Of a stretch of 64,000 nt of DNA, positions 51,618 through 59,978 are shown in pieces (positions within the stretch are counted from its first letter, which is position 1; each line of letters starts with the position of its first letter). Position numbers and translations under genes: made by a program. Source of the stretch: Pedobacter aquae (lineage in GTDB: Bacteria; Bacteroidota; Bacteroidia; Sphingobacteriales; Sphingobacteriaceae); assembly GCF_008195825.1 (NCBI RefSeq), contig NZ_CP043329.1, positions 1,054,001 through 1,118,000 on the forward strand. The letters run 5' to 3'. The notes below the pieces were generated by a model that had not been told where the DNA came from, ran no database searches, and saw only the letters and a program-made list of their open reading frames with translations.

Positions 51618-51959
51618 TTAAGAGATGAAATCTTCTCTTAAAGGGTTAAATACATCAACTAAAATACCATCTTCTAAGCATTTTACGCCGTGTATAGTAT
51701 CGGGTTTAATATAAAATCCATCGCCTTTTCTTAGTATTTGGGTTTCATCACCAATATAAACTTCAAAGCTTCCTTCGGCAACGTAACTCACTTGTACATG
51801 AGGGTGGGCATGTAAATCGCCAATAACATCTTTCTTGAAAAATACTTTAACCATCATCACTTGGTCATCATAACCAAAAATTTGTCTGCTTAATCCTTCT
51901 TTAATTTGTTCTTCGGCAATTAAACTAGAAAACTGGTAAGGGGCTTGTTTTGTTGTCAT
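51618..51959 (-). CDS. Cupin-domain protein
   Basis: 113 residues, one small cupin barrel with metal-ligand-like HAHPHVQVSYVAEGSFEVYIG (two His) and DGFYIKPDTIHGVKC (third His). No other domain. Function unspecified; might sense or isomerise a small metabolite. The start follows the YihY stop by one base, last gene of a six-gene minus-strand run. Confidence 0.8.
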   Translation of the reverse strand: MTTKQAPYQFSSLIAEEQIKEGLSRQIFGYDDQVMMVKVFFKKDVIGDLHAHPHVQVSYVAEGSFEVYIGDETQILRKGDGFYIKPDTIHGVKCLEDGILVDVFNPLREDFIS

Positions 51960-51960
51960 A

Positions 51961-52947
51961 TTAAGGTGTTTTGATTTTGTTTTGAGGCTCTGATTTGAAA
52001 GAGTTAAATCGTGGCTTTACAATTTTGATACTCCTTTTTGATAAATCTAAACTGGCATTTAGCTCGAAACCAATTAATAGAATAAGCGAGTTGATGTAAA
52101 GCCAAATCATCACCACTAGCAAAGTACCAATGGAGCCATATAATTTGTTGTAAGCTCCAAAATTATTGATGTAATACGAAAAACCTATAGTACTAATGAT
52201 GGCAAGCAAGGTAGCTAGCCAAGAACCAGCACTAAATAACTTCCATTTCTTAGAGTTTGCAGGGCCATATCTATAAAGTAAAGAAGTGGTAATAAAATAT
52301 ACAGCTATAATGATAATCCATCGGGTAATGGTAATTAAGAAAATCCAAAAGCCATTACTATCTAAATTTAAACCTGTTCTAAAGGTGTTGATAATAAACT
52401 CGCCAACTATAAGAACGGTTATCCCCAAGATAATAGAAAAAGCGATAAGAACAGTAAGATTAAAAGCAACAATTCTTTGTTTTAACCAGCCTCTTGTTTC
52501 TATAATCAAAGATGATTTATTAAAAGCCTGCATTAAGGTATGTATACCATTGGTGGCAAAAAATAAGGCCAAAATAAAACCTAAGGATAATAATTTGCCA
52601 TTTTGATTTTTAACAATATCCTCAATGGTTGATTCTAAAGCTAAATAAGCATTTTTAGGCAATACCAAGGCTATAACCGTCATCAATTGGTCTTGAAAAT
52701 TATCTATAGGGATATAGGGGATAAGCGTAAAAAGAAAAATGATGGAGGGGAAAATAGCCATCATAAAATTGTAAGCAAGTGAAGATGCTTTATTTACTAA
52801 AGAGTCTTTCTTAATTTCTTGGAAGAAAAATACGGCTACGGTATAAAAGGGTAGCGGACTAAAGCCCGGTAAAATTAAAACCTTTGTCCATTCTATAATA
52901 TGCTGATAAAATCTAAACCTATATAAAAAGTTATGTAGCCACTGCAT
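51961..52947 (-). CDS. YihY/BrkB-family inner-membrane protein
   Basis: 328 residues with about six membrane helices. Typical segments: NKASSLAYNFMMAIFPSIIF near the N-terminus, LGFILALFFATNGIHTLM, LIVGEFIINTFRTGL, and AGSWLATLLAIISTIGFSYYI followed by LYGSIGTLLVVMIWLYINSL. Formerly annotated as RNase BN, which is incorrect for this family; transport or envelope role suspected. Gap to the thioesterase gene is 9 bases. Confidence 0.88.
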   Translation of the reverse strand: MQWLHNFLYRFRFYQHIIEWTKVLILPGFSPLPFYTVAVFFFQEIKKDSLVNKASSLAYNFMMAIFPSIIFLFTLIPYIPIDNFQDQLMTVIALVLPKNAYLALESTIEDIVKNQNGKLLSLGFILALFFATNGIHTLMQAFNKSSLIIETRGWLKQRIVAFNLTVLIAFSIILGITVLIVGEFIINTFRTGLNLDSNGFWIFLITITRWIIIIAVYFITTSLLYRYGPANSKKWKLFSAGSWLATLLAIISTIGFSYYINNFGAYNKLYGSIGTLLVVMIWLYINSLILLIGFELNASLDLSKRSIKIVKPRFNSFKSEPQNKIKTP

Positions 52948-52956
52948 TTAACGAAG

Positions 52957-53364
52957 TTAATCAAAAAATACACTAATTTTTTCCATGAAGTTGCCTGGCG
53001 GATGGCATGGCTTGTTTTTCTTCATATCTACAAAAACCAAAGTTGTTTCGCCGGTATTCAAGTGTTCTTGTTTTTCATTAAACATATCGTAATGAAAAAT
53101 GATTCTTATACCTGGTTTTTCCTTGATGGTTACTTTAACCGTAACGTTTTCATCATATTTAGCAGGCTTAAAATACTTGGTTCGCATTTCTAATACGGGC
53201 ATCATCACGCCGTCTTGCTCCATAGATTTATAAGTCATGCCTAAACTTCTCAGCATTTCTGTACGGGCAACTTCATAAAAAGCTGCATAATTGCCGTAAT
53301 AAACATAACCCATTTGGTCTGTTTCGGCATATCTTACTCTGATATTGGTTTCGTAGCTAAACAT
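52957..53364 (-). CDS. Acyl-CoA thioesterase (YbgC/FadM hot-dog family)
   Basis: 135 residues. RVRYAETDQMGYVYYGNYAAF has the catalytic Asp (D16) and the Tyr-Gly-Asn typical of 4HBT-type thioesterases; FHYDMFNEKQEHLNTGETTLVFVD forms the second half of the hot-dog. Hydrolyses acyl-CoA in the cytoplasm; the chain length is not visible from sequence. Starts 3 bases after mltG ends. Confidence 0.88.
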   Translation of the reverse strand: MFSYETNIRVRYAETDQMGYVYYGNYAAFYEVARTEMLRSLGMTYKSMEQDGVMMPVLEMRTKYFKPAKYDENVTVKVTIKEKPGIRIIFHYDMFNEKQEHLNTGETTLVFVDMKKNKPCHPPGNFMEKISVFFD

Positions 53365-53367
53365 GCC

Positions 53368-54417
53368 TTATTTTTTGATGTTTCTTTGATTTAATGCTTG
53401 TTGGAATTTACGAGCATTTGCTAAATGGTCTGCTAAATTATCGGCAAAATTATGGTAACCAGAGAAATCTTCTTTGGCACACATATAGATATAATTGTGC
53501 TTTTCGTAATTTAAAACAGCATCAATAGCATTGATAGAAGGCATCATGATTGGCCCAGGAGGCAAACCTGTAACACGATAGGTATTATACGGAGATGCCT
53601 TTGTTAAATGTCTATTTAGTACTCTTCTAATGGTGAAATCTTGATTAGCGAAAATCACGGTAGGGTCTGCTTCTAACTTAATGCCTCTTTTAAGCCTGTT
53701 TAAATATAAACCTGCTATGGTAGGCATTTCCTTATCCATTAAAGCCTCGGCATCAACAATAGAAGCTAAAACAGATACTTCTTGCTGACTTAACTTTAAA
53801 GCTTCTGCTTTTTGTTTACGTTCTGCATTCCAAAAGCTGGTGTATTCTTTATGCATCCTGATAAAGAAATCTTCAGCAGAAACATTCCAGTACATTTCAT
53901 AAGAATTGGGTATAAAAACCGTATACACATTATCCTTATTAAAACCATATTTCTCTATAAATGCTGTAGAATCTAACAATTGCATAAATTGTAGAGAATC
54001 AAACTCAAGTTTTTTTGAAATAGCAGCTGCTAAATTTTCTTTTAACCTTAAATTCCTGAAAGATACTTGAACAGGTTCTTGATTACCGGCAATAAGCATG
54101 TTAACTATAGCTCTGTTATTCATACCGGGTTTTAAAGCATATTTACCGGGTTTAAACTTTTTTTCTAATTCACGTTCTTTGGCTAAATCGTAAAAATACT
54201 GTGGGCGCTTAAATTGTGCTTTAGCGTCTAAAGAATCTTTAACCTGTTTAAAATCTGCATCAGAAGGTATATATAAATAAGTTTTTTCAGAAATATCTAC
54301 ATTGGCTGCAATAAACTTAAAGTAGAGTTTAGGTAAAATAAAAGCAGTAGCAGCAAATACAATAACAAATAATGCAATGGCAATTTTTCTTAAATTGGAT
54401 GTTTTTTCTTGAGCCAT
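53368..54417 (-). CDS. mltG: Endolytic murein transglycosylase MltG
   Basis: 349 residues: one N-terminal membrane helix (IAIALFVIVFAATAFILPKL), a LysM-like part, then the YceG domain with the catalytic Glu in VLASIVDAEALM, LYLNRLKRGIKLEADPTVI and TYRVTGLPPGPIMMPS. It cuts nascent glycan strands and thereby ends their extension in the periplasm. Neighbouring PASTA protein and ddl agree with an envelope role. Confidence 0.92.
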   Translation of the reverse strand: MAQEKTSNLRKIAIALFVIVFAATAFILPKLYFKFIAANVDISEKTYLYIPSDADFKQVKDSLDAKAQFKRPQYFYDLAKERELEKKFKPGKYALKPGMNNRAIVNMLIAGNQEPVQVSFRNLRLKENLAAAISKKLEFDSLQFMQLLDSTAFIEKYGFNKDNVYTVFIPNSYEMYWNVSAEDFFIRMHKEYTSFWNAERKQKAEALKLSQQEVSVLASIVDAEALMDKEMPTIAGLYLNRLKRGIKLEADPTVIFANQDFTIRRVLNRHLTKASPYNTYRVTGLPPGPIMMPSINAIDAVLNYEKHNYIYMCAKEDFSGYHNFADNLADHLANARKFQQALNQRNIKK

Positions 54418-54435
54418 ATTGGGTAAAAGGGTAAT

Positions 54436-54744
54436 TTATATCTTTCTTAATTTTAATAATCCGCCGGTAAGGTTTCTAACGTTTTTAAAACCGTTTTGGT
54501 TTAATATACTTTTGGCGGTTTTACTTCTCAATCCTCTTTGGCAAATCACAATGATAGCCTGTTCTGTATCAAAATCAATTTCATCTTCACTAATAAGGTT
54601 TTGTAATTTCCCTAAAGGGATGTTTATACCACCAACATTATGGGTATGAAATTCTAAAGGTTCTCTTACATCTAAAAGTAAATAGTTTTCTATAGCTCCG
54701 GATTGTTGCAGCGCTAAAAATTCATCAGCTAGAATATCATCCAT
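54436..54744 (-). CDS. Rhodanese-like domain protein
   Basis: I choose the ATG at 54744 (MDDILADEFLAL), 7 bases after the PASTA stop; an earlier ATG at 54789 would overlap that gene by 38 bases. 102 residues, one rhodanese fold: LLLDVREPLEFHTHNVGG, and the active-site loop IVICQRGLRSKTA with the sulfur-carrying Cys. Sulfurtransferase or redox role in the cytoplasm. Confidence 0.85.
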   Translation of the reverse strand: MDDILADEFLALQQSGAIENYLLLDVREPLEFHTHNVGGINIPLGKLQNLISEDEIDFDTEQAIIVICQRGLRSKTAKSILNQNGFKNVRNLTGGLLKLRKI

Positions 54745-54751
54745 AAATAAA

Positions 54752-55516
54752 TTATTGGTTAGATAAGACCAAATTGATACGTGTGCCAATGCTTACTTTT
54801 ACTACAGAATCTTGAACAGAAGGCGTTTGCGAGATCACAATAGCATTAGAGGTATCGCTTACATTACCCTCGTATAAAATATCTCCTAAAGTTAAGGATG
54901 AACCTTTTAAAGAGAATCTGGCTTCGCTTAAGGTAAGTCCGCGTAAATCTGGCACTTCAATTTCACTAGCACCCATACCATCTCCTAAAACCAAATCAAT
55001 TTTAGAACCTTTTGGTATTTTTTGGCCAACACGTAAAGGTTGTCCTGCATAAGAATAAGCTAGAACAGCATCTCGGGCTATATCTGCTTTATAGGTAGTA
55101 TCGCCAAGTTTTAAACCGTAATTGGATAGTATAGAAATCACTTCTACCAAAGTTTTATGGTCTATATCAGGGAAACTTACATCGGGTGTTTGCGAGCTTA
55201 CTATCGTTAAATAAATAATACGATTAGTTTTTACATTAGTTTCTGGGTCTGGGTCTTGTTCTAAAACTAAGCCCGGCTTTTTATCCATCACAAAAACAGA
55301 ATCTATTTGATATCTAAAACCATCTGCTTCTAATAGTTTAATAGCGCTTTCTATATCTAAACCTTTAAGATTTGGAACTGGTAAACCTTCGCCATGGCGG
55401 GTATAATATCTTAAACTTAAGAATACACTAAACAATAAAATTACAATGGCGGCAAAAGCAATAATCAATTGCTTGCGAAATTCGGGAGTTGCCAGATACT
55501 TGAAAAATTTATTCAT
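54752..55516 (-). CDS. PASTA-domain membrane protein
   Basis: 254 residues: a membrane helix near the N-terminus (LIIAFAAIVILLFSVFLSL) and three PASTA repeats, about 42-110 (LPVPNLKGLDIESAIKLLEA), 112-180 (DVSFPDIDHKTLVEVISILS) and 183-254 (IEVPDLRGLTLSEARFSLKG). No kinase or transpeptidase domain is present. It probably binds peptidoglycan in the periplasm. First gene of the minus-strand run; a CAAAAATA word at 55532-55539 (TATTTTTG on the minus strand) may be its -7 box. Confidence 0.87.
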   Translation of the reverse strand: MNKFFKYLATPEFRKQLIIAFAAIVILLFSVFLSLRYYTRHGEGLPVPNLKGLDIESAIKLLEADGFRYQIDSVFVMDKKPGLVLEQDPDPETNVKTNRIIYLTIVSSQTPDVSFPDIDHKTLVEVISILSNYGLKLGDTTYKADIARDAVLAYSYAGQPLRVGQKIPKGSKIDLVLGDGMGASEIEVPDLRGLTLSEARFSLKGSSLTLGDILYEGNVSDTSNAIVISQTPSVQDSVVKVSIGTRINLVLSNQ

Positions 55517-55632
55517 TTAGTAAAATTGAATCAAAAATAATACCTCAAACTTAGCCAAAATTCAGGAAATAGAATCAAATTTTTTTAGTTCGGCTAGAGT
55601 TATATGTTATCATTTAAAATTATATTTGGCCC

Positions 55633-56625
55633 ATGATGAAAAAGAATGTTGCCCTAGTTGCCGGAGGTTTTACTGGCGAAGCTGTTGTGTCTTTAAGAAG
55701 TGCAGCGCAGGTAGAAGAAAGTTTATCTAAAGCACCTTATCAGGTTTATAAAATTATTCTAGAAAAAGATAAGTGGTACTACCAAGCAACTGATGGTACT
55801 GTAACTTTTGTTGATAAAAATGATTTTAGCATCCATGTAAATGGAGAGAAGATAAAATTTGATTGTGCTTTTATTATTATTCATGGCGAACCAGGTGAAG
55901 ATGGTAAGCTACAAGGTTATTTTGATTTAATAGGTTTACCTTATACCAGTTGCGATACTACAACTTCTGCCATTACCATGAACAAGGCTTATTCTAAAGC
56001 TATTGTTAGGGATATAGACGAATTATTTACGGCTCAATCTATCCAATTATTTGGAATAGATGGATATAGCCAAGATCATATTATAGCTAAACTGAAACTG
56101 CCTTTATTTATTAAGCCTAATAATGGTGGTAGTAGTATTGGTATGTCTAAAGTTAACGATTGGACAGATTTAGATGAGGCTATTAAGAAGGCTTTCGCTG
56201 AAGGTTCTGAGGTTTTGATAGAAGAATTTATATCGGGAAGAGAATTTACCGTTGGTTTGTATAAAGAAAAGGGGCAAATTAAGGTTTTACCGATTACCGA
56301 GATTAAAACCCAAAAAGAGTTTTTTGATTTCGAGGCTAAATATACCGATGGTATTACTGAAGAAATTACTCCAGCAGAACTTGATGTTAATATTAAAGAT
56401 AGGGTGGGTAGCATAGTTTCTAAAGCATACCAAAAACTGAATTGTAAGGGTATGGTGAGGATAGATTTTATCTTAGAATCTCAACAACAAGATTTTTATT
56501 TTATTGAGATTAATACCATTCCGGGACAATCTGCTAATAGTATCATTCCACAGCAGGTAAGAGCTACTGGCCAAAGCATGCAAGATTTTTATTCTTTATT
56601 GATAGAGGAGGCGTTGGGGAAATAG
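55633..56625 (+). CDS. ddl: D-alanine--D-alanine ligase
   Basis: 330 residues, ATP-grasp ligase making D-Ala-D-Ala for peptidoglycan. Visible family segments: VALVAGGFTGEAVVSLRSA, FIIIHGEPGEDGKLQGYFDL, LPYTSCDTTTSAITMNKAYS, PLFIKPNNGGSSIGMSKV, and the metal-binding FYFIEINTIPGQSANSIIP. Divergent from the PASTA/mltG run. TATATTTG at 55621-55628 fits the Bacteroidota -7 box but lies only 4 bases before the ATG. Confidence 0.95.
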   Translation: MMKKNVALVAGGFTGEAVVSLRSAAQVEESLSKAPYQVYKIILEKDKWYYQATDGTVTFVDKNDFSIHVNGEKIKFDCAFIIIHGEPGEDGKLQGYFDLIGLPYTSCDTTTSAITMNKAYSKAIVRDIDELFTAQSIQLFGIDGYSQDHIIAKLKLPLFIKPNNGGSSIGMSKVNDWTDLDEAIKKAFAEGSEVLIEEFISGREFTVGLYKEKGQIKVLPITEIKTQKEFFDFEAKYTDGITEEITPAELDVNIKDRVGSIVSKAYQKLNCKGMVRIDFILESQQQDFYFIEINTIPGQSANSIIPQQVRATGQSMQDFYSLLIEEALGK

Positions 56626-56746
56626 GAAGTGGAGAGTCCGAAGACAGTTGTCAGAAGTTTGGATTGTTTAAGTAGAAAGTATAAAGTACAGAGTAGAAAG
56701 ATGCCTAAAATATTGGATATTTCAGCCTAACAATCTAACCTTTCTT

Positions 56747-56767
56747 GCGCTCGTTTGCAACGAGTGC
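56747..56767. repeat. REP-like hairpin, copy 1
   Basis: GCGCTCGTT and AACGAGTGC pair around TGC (one G-U). The second copy is 52 bases downstream. Confidence 0.75.
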
Positions 56768-56798
56768 TTAAAGTGTTTTTTCGATTTTATCCTTTCTT

Positions 56799-56819
56799 GC
56801 GCTCGTTTGCAACGAGTGC
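56799..56819. repeat. REP-like hairpin, copy 2
   Basis: Identical to 56747-56767, with the same flank CTTTCTT before and TTAAA after. Confidence 0.75.
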
Positions 56820-56900
56820 TTAAAATGGTTTTCCGATTGTATCGATGGTTAAAATTACCTTCAAAAGAACGAAGCCGGCCTATGAAGAGTTGAAAGTGAA

Positions 56901-57171
56901 AAGTATAAAGTACAGAGTAGAAAGACGTCTTAAGAGCGAATATTTAAGAGCTACCTTTAACATTTAAACAAAACCTTTCCGAAGAACAAAATGGCCTATG
57001 AAGATTTGGAAGTGGAGACTAATAAATCTTTTGCATAAACTTTCATAAAGCAGTATCGGGAAACAATCCGACGGGTGTTGTATTAACTTTCACAATGCAA
57101 AACCATTCACACCACTCAGGATTGTGGATGAAGATTTATTTAGACGTAACAACAAATATTCATCAGCCTTG
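56901..57171 (+). repeat. Dispersed 291-bp repeat, copy 3 (diverged, 271 bp)
   Basis: Shares GGCCTATGAAGATTTGGAAG, AAACAATCCGACGGGTG, CACACCACTCAGGATTGTGG and the end ATTCATCAGCCTTG with copies 1 and 2, in the same order. Confidence 0.8.
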
Positions 57172-57270
57172 ATTTTTGTTTCTTTTCATCAAGGAAAAGA
57201 AAAAGCTACCATTCGGCTAGACTTAGTAAGCCTTGAGCACAATAGCTGTTAGAATAAAGAAACCAATTTA

Positions 57271-57684
57271 TCAAATAGAATATTTAGCAATCATTTCATC
57301 GCTAACTTCAACACCTCTACCAGTTTTCAAATCTATCATCACAAAATCAAACCAACCATCGGCACTTAGTTTATTGTTTTTTAGGTTTTTAATTTCGAAA
57401 CTTACCTTACAACCTCTGTTGTTAATATCCACTAAACCTGTGGTAACGCTATAATGATCTCCTAAACCTAAAGGTCTTTTAAAGGCGATTTCTACTTTTT
57501 GCACCACCCAGCCATAACCTAGCTCTAAAAACTTCTCCATAGACATGCCGTAATGCGTGTCCATTTGTTCGTATCTGGCTGCTAATACATAATCCAGATA
57601 TTTGCTATTATGTACATGGTTAAACATGTCTATATCGTCTGGCCTTACCTTATGGTTGGTGGTAAACCTGCTAAAATTTGTCAT
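57271..57684 (-). CDS. Acyl-CoA thioesterase (4HBT family)
   Basis: 137 residues. VRPDDIDMFNHVHNSKYLDY carries the catalytic Asp and HVHNS motif; AFKRPLGLGDHYSVTTGL and WFDFVMIDLKTGRGVEV complete the hot-dog fold. It directly abuts the permease gene upstream, with no gap. Confidence 0.86.
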   Translation of the reverse strand: MTNFSRFTTNHKVRPDDIDMFNHVHNSKYLDYVLAARYEQMDTHYGMSMEKFLELGYGWVVQKVEIAFKRPLGLGDHYSVTTGLVDINNRGCKVSFEIKNLKNNKLSADGWFDFVMIDLKTGRGVEVSDEMIAKYSI

Positions 57685-59442
57685 CTAAAAAGGAAAAAAT
57701 ATGGGTATGGTTATCAATAAAATAACCATCAAAATTAAGGTTAATAAACCACCTATTTTAACAAAATCAAAGAATTTGTATTTGCCTGGCCCATAAACCA
57801 AAATACAAGAAGGCTCAAAAGGGGTAAGGAGCGATACGGAAGCTGCCATCATGATACCAATAGCAAAGGTGATAGGGTTAAGCTGTAATTGTGCTGCTGT
57901 TTGCAAGCCAATAGGCAAAACCACCAAGGCGGCTGCGGCATTACTTAAAGGTTGAGTAAGTAAAACGGTTAATAAGATAAAGCCACCTAAAATACCGTAA
58001 GAGCCTAAAGGTTCAAAAATCTGAATGATAAAATCTGCCACAAATTTATCTGCCCCGGTTTTTGTCATGGCGATACCAAAAGCACTCATTCCGCCAATTA
58101 GAACCAATAAACGCCAGTCTATATCTTCATAAATTTCATTAGCATTGATACACCTAAATGCTACCGTTAAAAATGCTCCAAATAAAAAAGCAATAGATAA
58201 TGGCATGATTCCGGTAGTTCCTAAAATAATAGCGACCAAGAAAAAAGATAGCGTTAAAATACCTTTCTTACGAAGGTTTAGATTAGGTTTGTAATCTTCA
58301 AGAATAATGAAATCGTCTATTTCTGTACGAATAAGATCTATACTTTCTTTATTGCCTTGTACTAAAATCAAATCGCCAATTTGTAAACGAAGTTTCCCTA
58401 TTTTATCGCTAATGGTTTTTCCTTTGCGGAAAATAGCTAAAATGCTTATGCCATAACGCTGTCTGAAATTTAGTTTTTCTACGGTATTTCTTATCACATC
58501 AGACCTACCTAAAACCATAAGTTCTGCTAGGTGTAATTCATCGTCTTTGGTGTTAAAATCTAATAAATCGGCTTTTATTTCAACACCAGGAATGTCTTTG
58601 ATTTTCAAAAGCTCATCAATATCACCTTTTATAATTAAAGTATCGCCTAAGCTTAATCTGGTGTATCTGTTAGGGATAAACTTTGTTTTATCTCTGATGA
58701 TAGAAATGATGCTAAAGCCCATTTTGGCAATCTCAGATTCTACCATTTTTTGTCCCACCATAGGCGATTTTTCTAAAATAACCGCTTCGCTCAAGTATTT
58801 TCTAACGGCATAATCTTCTTCCAGATCTTCTTTAGAATTAACCGGAAGCATTTTTTTACCGATGGTTAGCATGAATATTATCCCTACACCTAATAAAATA
58901 AAACCGATAGGCGCAATATCAAACATGCCAATTCTTTCTAACCCCTGCTTGGCTATATATCCACTTACCGCCACATTGGTAGAAGTACCAATTAAAGTAC
59001 AAGTGCCCCCTAAAATTGAAGCAAAAGCCAATGGCATAAGCACTTTTGAAGGCGCTAAACCTGATAATTTGGATAACCCTATGGTTGGATTAAGCATTAA
59101 AGCCGTAATGGTAGTATTGTTCATAAATGCCGATGTTAAGGATGCAAATAGCATAATGATGACGGTAAGTACCGTTGGCGATTGTTTTTTTACATTGATT
59201 ACCCTTGAGATGAAGGTATCAATAACTCCGGTTTTTTTTAAAGCGCCTACCATTACGAAAATAGACGCTAGGATGATGATAAAATCACTTGAAAAACCTT
59301 CATAAGCTTCTTCGGGAGTTAAAATACCTAGCAAGGCTAAAGAAATGAGTAGAAAGATGGTTACCACATCAACAGAAACAACTTCTGTAGCAAATAAAAT
59401 GATGGCCAGTAAAAGTAATCCCAAGACTAGGGCTATTTCCAT
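57685..59442 (-). CDS. SLC13-family permease with two TrkA-C domains
   Basis: 585 residues. Membrane half 1 (about 1-195, with NNTTITALMLNPTIGLSK and LGGTCTLIGTSTNVAVSGYI), two cytoplasmic TrkA-C (RCK_C) domains (about 205-375: LGDTLIIKGDIDELLKI, RLQIGDLILVQGNKESIDL) and membrane half 2 (about 390-585, QPLSNAAAALVVLPIG and a second TPFEPS reentrant motif). Likely a sodium-coupled anion transporter (sulfate, dicarboxylate or similar). Confidence 0.88.
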   Translation of the reverse strand: MEIALVLGLLLLAIILFATEVVSVDVVTIFLLISLALLGILTPEEAYEGFSSDFIIILASIFVMVGALKKTGVIDTFISRVINVKKQSPTVLTVIIMLFASLTSAFMNNTTITALMLNPTIGLSKLSGLAPSKVLMPLAFASILGGTCTLIGTSTNVAVSGYIAKQGLERIGMFDIAPIGFILLGVGIIFMLTIGKKMLPVNSKEDLEEDYAVRKYLSEAVILEKSPMVGQKMVESEIAKMGFSIISIIRDKTKFIPNRYTRLSLGDTLIIKGDIDELLKIKDIPGVEIKADLLDFNTKDDELHLAELMVLGRSDVIRNTVEKLNFRQRYGISILAIFRKGKTISDKIGKLRLQIGDLILVQGNKESIDLIRTEIDDFIILEDYKPNLNLRKKGILTLSFFLVAIILGTTGIMPLSIAFLFGAFLTVAFRCINANEIYEDIDWRLLVLIGGMSAFGIAMTKTGADKFVADFIIQIFEPLGSYGILGGFILLTVLLTQPLSNAAAALVVLPIGLQTAAQLQLNPITFAIGIMMAASVSLLTPFEPSCILVYGPGKYKFFDFVKIGGLLTLILMVILLITIPIFFPF

Positions 59443-59545
59443 AAATTGTATTTATTTCTCATAAACTAAGATGATGCCATATTTTGTTAGTTTTAACATA
59501 CACTAGTTATGTATTACCTTCCTATAATATTACTATTAATAATGA

Positions 59546-59576
59546 TTTGATTTTTAATTTTTTAGCCTTACCTTTG
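59546..59576 (+). promoter_or_regulatory. Bacteroidota-type promoter of rpsO
   Basis: TTTG (59546-59549), 19-base spacer, TACCTTTG (59569-59576): an exact TTTG-N19-TAnnTTTG arrangement 45 bases before the rpsO start. Confidence 0.85.
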
Positions 59577-59620
59577 CAAGCAATTAATTAAATTTTTTAC
59601 GCTTCAATATTATTCAGGTA

Positions 59621-59905
59621 ATGTATTTAAGTACAGAGAAGAAGAAAGAAATCTTCAAACAACATGGTGAAGCAGAAACTAACACGGGTTCTGCAGAAGG
59701 TCAAATCGCATTATTCACTTACAGAATTGCGCATTTAACTGGTCACTTAAAGAAAAACAAAAAAGATTACTCTACCCAGTTAGCACTTCAAAAACTGGTT
59801 GGTAAGAGAAGAGCTTTATTAGCTTATCTTTTCAAAAAAGATATCAGCAGATATAGAGCTATCATCAAATCATTAGGATTAAGAGATATTATTAAATCTA
59901 TATAA
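59621..59905 (+). CDS. rpsO: 30S ribosomal protein S15
   Basis: 94 residues; full-length S15. EIFKQHGEAETNTGSAEGQIALFTYRI-like segment (the conserved GSAE-Q and loop), HLKKNKKDYSTQLALQKLVG, KRRALLAYLFKKDISRYRAI. Binds the central domain of 16S rRNA. Own promoter and terminator make it a single-gene transcript. Confidence 0.97.
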   Translation: MYLSTEKKKEIFKQHGEAETNTGSAEGQIALFTYRIAHLTGHLKKNKKDYSTQLALQKLVGKRRALLAYLFKKDISRYRAIIKSLGLRDIIKSI

Positions 59906-59924
59906 TTCTTAAAGAGCTAAAATC

Positions 59925-59960
59925 TAAAAAGCCGCTTCGATATTATCAAAGCGGCTTTTT
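59925..59960 (+). terminator. Intrinsic terminator after rpsO
   Basis: AAAAAGCCGCTT pairs with AAGCGGCTTTTTT around CGATATTATCA. Confidence 0.92.
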
Positions 59961-59978
59961 TATGTAATAAATTAAAAC

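Larger units (their letters stand above)
56626..57270. repeat. Intergenic repeat cluster, second locus
   Basis: No gene. Contains words also found at 371-1729: AGTATAAAGTACAGAGTAGA, ATGCCTAAA...ATTGGATATTTC (matching 1058-1085), and a third copy of the 291-bp repeat. Between them are two tandem hairpin elements at 56747 and 56799. Confidence 0.8.
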
